DNA of 64,000 bases. Origin: Enchytraeus crypticus. Its lineage: Eukaryota; Annelida; Clitellata; Enchytraeida; Enchytraeidae. Under the pieces are notes generated by a model that saw nothing but the letters and a program-made list of their open reading frames with translations, was not told the origin of the DNA and did no database searches. Of this stretch, positions 53,701-64,000 are shown piece by piece; position 1 is the stretch's first letter, and every line of letters begins with the position of its first letter. The stretch lies in NCBI GenBank assembly GCA_905160935.1, contig CAJHZI010000742.1, forward strand, positions 88,501-152,500, written 5' to 3'. The position numbers and the translations under genes were made by a program.

Positions 53701-54129
53701 AAATATTATTAAATATAATACTGATTATAACATAATCAGTATTACATGTTATAATTTCCAGAAGATTCACGAAAAGATGCCTTGTTAAATATTGATAAGT
53801 CAGCATGACTATAGGCATCCATGGCAACAAACAACATACAACGTCTAATAGGATAGGTATCAGGAAGACAGAATAGCCCCCGGGGAAGATACAATATTAA
53901 GCACTTAAAACTTGTCAAGTAATCATCCTAGCTGCTAGCCGTATTGCTACTCTAAGCTTATCACGTTATCTACTTTAAATTATACTTGTAAAACTCGATT
54001 TATCACTTAGATTACCAGGTCCTATGCATAATGCATATCAGTACAGGTAGTATTTTATAGGTTAAATGAGGCCAAGCGGTGAACATGTTGCGATCGGATC
54101 ATGAAATAATCTAACTATTCCATGAATGT

Positions 54130-54480
54130 CACTCTTTCTCTCTCTCTCTTAGTGCACTGCATAAAGCTGGTAAAGCTAAGGTTAACGTCAGTTTCCTCAT
54201 TCGAAAGCTATGTCAATGACGGGCGAGTCCAGGATTACTACTGGCAGGTCACGGTATATAACGACTCCACTCATATCTATCTTACGTTTCCTCTTCATAT
54301 CCACATACAATCGGATCCTTAAATCATCTATAACTTTCATTTTGATATAGGCCTACCATTACTCTTTGGGGATTCTGCTTATGACGAGGTGGGCCCCTAT
54401 GCCTTCCTCAGCTTCGACTAACATTACTGGGCAGGGGCGTCATTCCTTGAGAAAACTATCCCGTTTACCTGAATGTCACT
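54130..54480 (+). repeat. SINE family 3 interrupted by a SINE family 1 fragment
   Basis: TTAGTGCACTGC (to 54160) continues after 54237 as CTACTGGCAGGTCACGGTAT. Between them, 54161-54236 is a family 1 fragment (TAAAGCTGGTAAAGCTAAGG ... GGCGAGTCCAGGATT). The rest of family 3 follows to AATGACGCCCCTGCCCAGTA-type text (minus sense) at 54450. Confidence 0.8.
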
Positions 54481-54539
54481 ATAAGCGAGTAAATAGGAGC
54501 TGATGAGAGAAAAATTAAAGCATGAAATCAGTATTATTA

Positions 54540-54840
54540 TTTTATTATTTCTCTCTAGTATTCTGCCAAGTGGCTGATCCACGGCACATATTCATACTCA
54601 GAGTCTGCTTTCTTGTTCCACAAAAGAGCACTCCATAGATCAACATGCTAATCCATTCAGGAATGGCTAAGCCCTATCTATATCTCAGGTAGCCTATTGG
54701 CCTACTTTAAAAATATGGCTTCAGAGGTAGTTTTCTGTTGTCTTCCTCAGTTACTAGCTTAGTAACCTCTTAATTAAGACACGCGCAGTTAACGGTTGGT
54801 ATATTCTTCATTGTCACGGACAAACAACGGAATATTTTAA
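54540..54840 (+). repeat. SINE family 4, long copy
   Basis: ATTCTGCCAAGTGGCTGATC, CACATATTCATACTCAGAGT, AGAGCACTCCATAGATCAAC and CTTAGTAACCTCTTAATTAA; preceded by a TTTCTCTCTAG stretch. Confidence 0.75.
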
Positions 54841-55327
54841 ATACTTATATTTAATGTACATGTATTTAGTGTCATACATGTAGTATTTAATTGTATCAGT
54901 ATTATATCGTATTTGAAGATAAGAATTGCATTTATAACAGGTGAAATATTGACAAGAAATATAAAGAATATTAAAGGACTTTATTGCAAAAGGTATCTAA
55001 TAGAAATGAATTAACGAATGCACGATACAGTTAATTTCTAACAACAAATTAAACCATGAGATACGAATTACGAATTCATTGTAATGAACTATAGGCAGAG
55101 GAAAACGTACGAACTCTTTAAATAAAAAGGGACAATAAATTCTTTAAAAATTTCTAAAATGTAGAAGCGTTTTTAAGTAGCGAGATTGTTATAAATACAA
55201 AGTGTGTAAAGATAATGTAAATAATTAAGATAATGTAGATAATTATGTTTTTCTTATCTAACATGACATTATATACTAGACAAACAGTAGTGCTATCTCC
55301 CTCTCGCCCTCTCTCTCTATCTCTCTC

Positions 55328-55377
<50 letters not shown>

Positions 55378-56500
55378 GTATCTAACTAATTAAACGAACA
55401 ACAACAAGTATTTCATTTACAACATTTTCGATTTTCAACAAAATCAGCTTCCTAGAATAGATACAGCAGAGATGAGTAGCAAATACAATACAACGAAATA
55501 CAATACGATCATATAATACAATACTCTAGAATTAAACGTCCATTTATTTACCCACGGCAGCTGTCAAAAAAAATAAATCATTCGCTCTCCGTTACAAAGA
55601 GTCTTCCTGAAATTTGAAACATGTAACTCCTTAATATTAATATTTGTATTAATTAATATTAATGTATTGATTTCTTCAATATATTTCAAATTAATAAAAC
55701 GATTAATAGCTATAAATTTGAGAGGATCGATAATTCTAATACATAGAGAGATCAGCGAATTAATCAATCATTAATTAATAATCTCGTACTTACTACATTA
55801 GCATTTGTTTAGTTGGAGAATTAATAGCTTCTCCTATCAAAGAGCGAGATATTCAATCAACAATCAATCAGTCAATCGGCTACAAATGACTTAATCAATC
55901 AATCACTTAATCAGTATATCAATCAATTAATCAGCTATTAAATCAGTTAATCAGTCAATCAAATCAGTTAATCAGTCAATCAAATCAGTTAATCAGGTAT
56001 CAATCAGTCAATCATGCATCAATCAATCAATCAATAAGTTAATAAAGTATCAATCAGTCAATCAGTTAATCAGTTATCAATCAGTTAATCAGTCAATCAG
56101 ATAGTTCACTACTGAATTCAACTTCAATATATCATCATCTAATATCTATAATTCAATAAAGTTAACGGTGCATCAACAAAATAAATTGCATTAAAAATAA
56201 CAAACGTCCGAAATCAAACAAATGTCAGTAACTAGACGCAACCTAAGCTTCTAAGCGTCCAAAGACACCGTCAGCCACGGGGTAACCTCTCAGGAGCTTT
56301 GCAAGAGAACTAAAAGTGTGCATCTGAGACGGTAGCAAGTTTAATATTTGTGACCTATAATATTTGTGACCTATAATCTTTGTGACCTATAATCTTTGTG
56401 ACCTATAATCTTTGTGACCTATATTTGTGACCTATAATCTTTGTGACCTATAATCTTTGTGACCTGTCACTACTAATAACTGTATATCCTTCTCCCTTTA
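54841..56500. other. Intergenic; (CT)n, AATCAGTC-type and 16-bp repeats
   Basis: (CT)n at 55295-55373. Degenerate AATCAGTTAATCAGTC repeats run 55840-56105. A 16-bp repeat (TATAATCTTTGTGACC, 8 units) runs 56345-56468. No gene recognised. Confidence 0.65.
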
Positions 56501-56705
56501 CTTTTCTGCTAAGTGGCACGCCCATGGTATATATCCTTACTCGCATGCTACTTCTACGCTCCATAAAGAGCACTCCATCAATTAACAAGTCAATTCCTTC
56601 ACAAAAGGCTATGCCGTAGCCACACCTTAATGTAGCCTATAGCTTTGGATCAACACGGCCTCTGAGGTGGTTCTCCGTTGTCTTCCTCAGAGCGTTGAAC
56701 AGCAG
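56500..56705 (+). repeat. SINE family 4
   Basis: TGCTAAGTGGCACGCCCATG, AAGAGCACTCCATCAATTAA, TTAATGTAGCCTATAGCTTT and GAGGTGGTTCTCCGTTGTCT. Confidence 0.75.
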
Positions 56706-57974
56706 AAAGAGCCTCTGAACACTTACTGGGTGAGGGAGGCTTTTCGACTATACGTCATAACTTTAGTTTGTAGAGAGAAATTAACTTACAACACGAAGAA
56801 ACATATGTAGCAAATTGGGACACCACGCAAACTATCTAAAACAATGGCAGCGGCTCAAAGACGTTTAGAAATCACCGCAGTAAGGTCACGTCTTCCTTTA
56901 GTCATTCTAACGATTTATCCAATATAGAAATCTACATCTCACACCTTCGATTACAAGTTGACAGTATTGCAGCGCAATAAAACGAACACGTCAATGCGGC
57001 AGTCTGAGACGATAGCTTTAGCTACATAGCAATGAACGTACATCATCATCATCATCATCATGATATCATCATCATCATCGTCATTACATCATCATCATCG
57101 TCATCATCGTCATCATCATCATCATCATAATCATCATCATCATCGTCCTCTTCCATCCCAGTTTAACACACATATACACATAAGAAAAACAAATATTTGA
57201 TTTCTCTGACAGTTCGTAGAGACATTTCGAAGATGTGATGAGTGAGAGACAAAAGTTAGAGACACACAGAATAAGAGTTGCACAATATTAAATAACTAAA
57301 ATGTCGGAACACAAGATTACATCCACAAATGTTTAGCTTTAATAGAGAGGAGAGAGCAGCCTCTTACTCCAACCGATTCAATGGATTTTCACTGAAAAAG
57401 AAAAATACGCAATATTCGATTTATTAAAGTTATTAAGGCATAAGTGGTGCACAAACTCTATTAGCATGGATATAAATATAAAGCGCTTATAATGATAAAA
57501 GCAGGCAAGATAATGATAAAATTACTTTTTAAAACGTATCCAATATAATTAATTTCATTAACACTGCTGATTAATAAAGTCGCCTCTACCACAGAGCACT
57601 GATTCGTCCACATTCTAAATTCTATCAAAAAACATCGAATCGTTTATTAACAGATATATAACTGCAATGTAATTATACAGCTAGATTATTATATATACGA
57701 AAAAGCACAAACATTTCTAGAAGAGTGATAGAGATCAACTAAAACAGATAGCTGATATCGTATTTCGTTTTCAGAAAGAACGAATACAATATCAAAGACG
57801 TTCAGTTAAGGTTTTAATACATGATTTATAATGATATTGTAAAATTATCTACTAAGGCTCACATTTTAAACAAGCTCAAAAATAAGCCTTATTAAACAAA
57901 TTTTCTCCAGAGCTACGAATATTTGCAAAGCATAATGCAAATTCTACTTTGGCCCTGCCACTTGGTAAAACGCT

Positions 57975-58017
<43 letters not shown>

Positions 58018-58145
58018 CGGAGAGAGAATGTCAATTCTATGCTTTGACGGAGCTCTGGCTCTATTTATTCCCGGTTGTATCCCTGTATATCTATAATAAA
58101 CGACGATTACTCTACAGAGATTACGCAATATAATTCCAGACTACA
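56706..58145. other. Intergenic; (CAT)n at 57036-57150 and (GA)n at 57975-58028
   Basis: The (CAT)n run ends CTTCCATCCCAGTTTAACAC, a scrap of SINE family 6. No gene recognised. Confidence 0.6.
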
Positions 58146-58272
58146 TAAGCTAATGTTAACGTCAGTGTCCTCACTCGAAAGTGATGTCAGTGACGGGCGA
58201 GCCCAGGATTTGAACCTGCACATACTGCTCCGCAGTCGAGTATCTTACCGACATCGCCATTGGCTCCAGCCA
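58145..58272 (-). repeat. tRNA-derived SINE, family 1
   Basis: AATGTTAACGTCAGTGTCCT start and CATCGCCATTGGCTCCAGCC end. Confidence 0.8.
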
Positions 58273-58755
58273 TAGCTATAATGGTAGCAATAATTAAATT
58301 CCAGTCTGACCAACTCTATCAGTACCTTTAAGATACAGAAACGGCCGTTAAAATTAGTTCTAAAACTCTATAGTATTTAGTTATATAGAAGAAACATGAT
58401 TTGACAGCACTATACGAGACATCTATCGTTGTGTTAATTCATAAGTTTTCCACACTTGAACATTAGTAATGCTAGGATCCAATAGCCCTTACGTACATAT
58501 CACTTGTGCACATGACTAAGTAACGATAGTGCACGTAAGCTTAACATCAGAGACTACTTGATAACAAAGCCCCATTGACTGAACGGCAAGACCGACCATG
58601 ACTAGAACATCCAATCCCATCAAAAGCATTATGCATTTTACGCCTAAAATCAAAAGAATAAAAAATGCCGTTCAGATGCTACTGATGCCTTATATTGCAT
58701 TCTCACTCCATCTCTCTCTCCGTCTCTCTTTCTCTCCGTCTCTTTCTCTCCGTCC

Positions 58756-58797
<42 letters not shown>

Positions 58798-60813
58798 ACA
58801 CGCTCTTGCACAATTGGAATAATATAATTTGACAAGGATTTATTAAACAGTTGTAGCTAGTCATACTAGTTGGAAAGAAACTAGTTAAAACAGCTTATAA
58901 ATGATAAAACTACTTATAACTATGTTATAACTACTAAAAACTGATTAACACTTTAACCTCTAGCTTCTCTAACAGCTCAGTTCCAGTCATGCACGGCTGG
59001 ATTTGAGTTGTATCATTTTGTTCTACCTCTGATAATTCCTTGAGCACGTAAACAGACGCTAAATTTGGCTTCTGATTTTCTATGAACTGCAGATCAAGCG
59101 GAATAAATTTGGGGCACAGGCCGCAAGTATAATTATTTGCGCACTTAATCACTCACTGAGTGCTGTACTCTTTGACTATAGTCTGTTTCACCCTTGACTA
59201 CAGTGGAAGTCAATTCTGAATTACAGTCTGCAATTGTTATAAGAGAATAACAGTCCGAGTATAATTACAACTGACTTACAGTAATTGAATTATTACGATA
59301 AGACTTTCTTGCAGCAGTTATGAGTCTAAAATTTTTTTACTGCTAATGTTATTACTCAAATCAGATGAAGGAGTTTAGACAGAGGAGCTAAGCTCTTAAC
59401 AAACAAGTGACTACTGCCAGCAATCAGTATAGTACGATTCATTTTGCAGTTCTATACATATTGTACTGCAATATAATAATACTGCAGTCTGCAATAACAA
59501 TCATAGTAATGCTTTGTCAGTTAACATTAAATGATTTGTCATTTAACATTACATTACATACGAACATTTAACGTTATATCGCATAAAATCGACAGAAAGT
59601 ATTGCATGAAATGATACAGAGAGTGAGAGAACTAATAGAGGAACACATTGCACTTGTAAGCATTAAATCATTGCACTAGAACAAATACTACATCTCTAAG
59701 TAAGGCCAACAACGTCTTAAAATCCACTAACACTATACTATCAAAACTCAAATGCAGTGTTCGCTTATTAATTAACGGACATAAATATAAAGCGCCTTAT
59801 TACAGGTATCGTTAATGGAAGCAGTAGAATTACATGTAAACAAAGAAGACTCCACCTGGCATCTTCTTACATGAAGGAAATCAGTAGTAGACAATTGTAG
59901 TGGACTAAATCTTCTTTCATACACAGCATTCGCCCTACTCAATGTCGTGTTTCCTAAATTAATACTACATATATAATTATAGTCACATTTTCTAGACCAT
60001 TGAAGGCAATGAAAAACCAGCTCAGCAGCCACATTTTCTCAAAAACCATAGGCTATACCAAGACTTAGAATAGGCACAAACTATGTGATGGAATCAGCCC
60101 AATAGTCAATGCAGCACATATTAGAGAACATGAGAGCAGACTGTGGGAAGAAATATGTACTTCAGATCAAACATTTGACTGAATACCCAAAAAATGAAGA
60201 GAGAAATAGAGAAAGTATTAAAATATGGATCGAGGGAGGAAGGGAGGTAGGAAAGGAGGGGGAGACTGTTGTGCAGAAACTGGCAGACACAGCAGCACCA
60301 ACTTTGTCTCAGCTTCTTAATAATTATAACCAGCGATACACCTCAGTGTATATATCATTCACATACAATCAGCAGCAATATGAACAGAGATCTTGCTACT
60401 TTTAAAACATAGCACTTCTCTTCATCATTTTCTCTTCAGCTATCAACAACTGATTGCTTGCAGTGTCACTTTAGAAGTGAGGCTTCTCAACACAGAGTTA
60501 AAGCACAATACTCTTTAATGAATGGCATCAGACCCATGTCCTGCTGTGAACGAAAGACGCATCGTCAAGCTTGCTTGCACGCAAAAACTGCATTCAGTCT
60601 AAATTCACACAGATACTCTATTGCTCTTTATGTCTAAATTCAGAGAGACACTCTGTAGCTCCTGTTCACTCTCTCCTTATCTGAGGCAGCTAATAAAGAT
60701 CATCAGAGAGATGGCAGCAGAGGTCACACTCAGCAGTGGCAAAACTGCTCAAAGCGTAGACAAGAAAACCAGATAACCGTGAGAAAAATCCAGAGATCCA
60801 CAACCATCAGCAG
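58273..60813. other. Intergenic and probable 3' UTR of the SH2 adaptor gene
   Basis: (CT)n at 58705-58795. The rest is AT-rich without a recognised element. Open frames at 58934-59152 (-) and 60109-60405 (+) show no domain I can recognise. Confidence 0.5.
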
Positions 60814-62516
<1,703 letters not shown>

Positions 62517-62519
62517 CTG

Positions 62520-63115
62520 AATGGAGAAATAACAGCTGTGAACATATAATACAAGAGAGAAATAACAGCTGTGTACATATAATACAAGCAAGATATAACA
62601 GCTGTAAACATATAATACAAGAGAGAAATAACAGCTGTGAACCTTATAATACAAGAGAGAAATAACAGCTGTGTGCATATAATACAAGAGAGAAATAACA
62701 GCCGTGAACATATAATACAAGAGAGAAATAACAGCTGCGTACATATAATACAAGAGAGAAATAACGGCTGCGTACATATAATACAAGAGAGAAATAACGG
62801 CTGCGTACATATAATACAAGAGAGAAATAACAGCTGTGTGCATATAATACAAGAGAGATATGACAGCTGTGTGCACATATTACGAGAGAGAAATAACAGC
62901 TGTGTACATATAATACAAGAGAGAAATAAAAGCTGTGTGCATATAATATAATTGAGAAATAACAGCTGTGTACATATAATACAAGAGAGAAATGACAGCA
63001 ATGTACAAATAATACAAGAGAGAAATAACAGCTGTGAAACATATAATACAAGAGATATGACAGTTGTGTGCATAAAATACAAGAGAGATTTGACAGCAGT
63101 GTACAAAACACAGAG
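62520..63115. repeat. 33-bp minisatellite starting at an SH2-gene acceptor
   Basis: About 17 units (ACATATAATACAAGAGAGAA and ATAACAGCTGTGT). It begins about 3 bp from the acceptor at 62517-62518. The 33-bp unit is a multiple of three, which leaves several frames open on both strands (up to 242 codons). Confidence 0.95.
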
Positions 63116-63199
63116 TATACAATGTCATGCACAGTACAAATACTTTTAGCAGCTGTGAAATATACAGTACAATGAAATACGACGCTGACCAGTGAAATG

Positions 63200-63338
63200 T
63201 AAAAAGCTAATGATAACGTCAGTTTCCTAACTCGAAAGTGATGTCAGTGATGGGCGAGCCCTGGATTTGAACCTCGCACATACTGATGCGCGGTCGAATA
63301 TCTTACTGACGTCGCCACTGGCTCCAGCCAGTGAAGAC
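63200..63338 (-). repeat. tRNA-derived SINE, family 1
   Basis: AATGATAACGTCAGTTTCCT start, GGATTTGAACCTCGCACATA, GTCGCCACTGGCTCCAGCCA end. Confidence 0.82.
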
Positions 63339-63439
63339 ATATGTACATATGAAGTAAAATAGCTGAGAAATATCAATAAAAGGAATAAAGCAAGCCTATC
63401 CTCATAAAGGATGGTCCTTGTCAAATATTAAGAGTATTT

Positions 63440-63898
63440 CTAGAGGAAGATTGCGGGTAGAGAGCAACTGATAGAATGTCGGGCAGTGGCTGGCCCAAGA
63501 GTGCCAGAATACCTGCTAATATTGCTGCTGTTGAGGAAATAATTTGTTCTTAGGAAGGAGAGCCTGAAACACGTCGTAATACACATCAGATATCTCAAGT
63601 ACTAGAGATTTCTGCCGCATCAGATAGCAGGATTGCTACTACCAACACAATGAACAATGAAGGGCTCTATTCAGAAGTACTCAGTGACAAACTGCTCAGA
63701 GAACCTATAAGAGGTGGGGGCATGGCGCAAAAAGATCTGTAACTCGAATTGTGGTGCATATAGTTCCATGAAATTTTAAGCATATGTGTAGAATTGGACC
63801 ATGTATTATCGCTAAAATTTACATGATAAGGAGACATCAGATACCAAAGGTATAGAAATTTTTCTGTTGGGGATCAAGTTTTTTTGACGCAGTCTGTA
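63440..63898 (+). mobile_element. Tc1/mariner-superfamily DNA transposon remnant
   Basis: The plus strand from 63477 reads SGSGWPKSARIPANIAAVEE, then IICS, stop, EGEPETRRNTHQISQVLEIS. This matches the second helix-turn-helix region of mariner-like transposases (GRPRTARTPENIAAVEE ... THRSTRQIA). The central catalytic part is missing. The far end GTTTTTTTGACGCAGTCTGTATA next to TA looks like a terminal inverted repeat. I could not place the left end with certainty; probably an internally deleted, non-autonomous copy. Confidence 0.65.
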
Positions 63899-63903
63899 TA
63901 TAC

Positions 63904-63904
<1 letters not shown>

Positions 63905-63957
<53 letters not shown>

Positions 63958-64000
63958 CTATTATATATATAATATATATAATATAGTATCATATTAATAT
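63905..64000. repeat. (TA)n tract at the right edge
   Basis: TATATA run of about 50 bp followed by AT-rich sequence to the window end. Confidence 0.9.

Noticed and set aside
58934-59152. 72-codon frame on the minus strand with several Cys
   Set aside because: No domain recognised and no gene context; length is within chance expectation.
60109-60405. 98-codon frame on the plus strand
   Set aside because: Lies antisense in the probable 3' UTR of the SH2 adaptor gene; no domain recognised.
62520-63115. CRISPR-like regular array
   Set aside because: Units are contiguous without unique spacers, in a eukaryotic intron; a minisatellite. The same holds for the arrays at 27921, 38398 and 46008.

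Overview
The window is animal (metazoan) nuclear DNA: AT-rich, full of introns with GT..AG borders, dense in microsatellites and minisatellites, and littered with SINEs, CR1/L2-like LINE ends and one mariner-like DNA transposon remnant. The gene families (two-pore K+ channel, natriuretic-peptide-type receptor guanylyl cyclase, SHB-type SH2 adaptor) point to a bilaterian. The repeat mix suggests an invertebrate, but the species cannot be named from the sequence.

Layout. 1-13098: intergenic, mostly old repeats (LINE end, several tRNA-SINE families, simple repeats). 13099-18501 (+): a complete three-exon two-pore-domain K+ channel of about 1045 residues, with a very long cytoplasmic TM2-TM3 loop and a long extracellular insert before TM4. 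18502-20334: convergent intergenic gap. 20335-49818 (-): a complete receptor guanylyl cyclase that I assembled into 26 exons (3858 nt, 1285 aa). Every junction phase agrees, including one exon too short to stand out as an ORF. 49819-60813: intergenic, with a LINE, SINEs and simple repeats. 60814-62516 (-): the last three coding exons of an SHB/SHD/SHE/SHF-family SH2 adaptor, whose 5' part lies beyond the right edge. 62517-64000: a 33-bp minisatellite, a SINE, a mariner-like remnant and a TA tract.

The three genes encode parts of signalling systems: K+ leak conductance, peptide-gated cGMP synthesis and phosphotyrosine docking. Nothing in the sequence shows that they act together.

The most unusual feature is shared by all three genes. 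Many introns carry tandem arrays that start at, or run across, an exon border. In at least five cases the repeat unit contains a copy of the native splice acceptor (sometimes with 13-18 nt of exon) or donor, so the introns hold arrays of decoy splice sites. Other points of interest: the cyclase has Ala where the transition-state Arg is expected; a repeat-bearing Lys-rich exon lies between its membrane segment and its kinase-homology domain; and there is a 5S-rRNA-derived SINE family.
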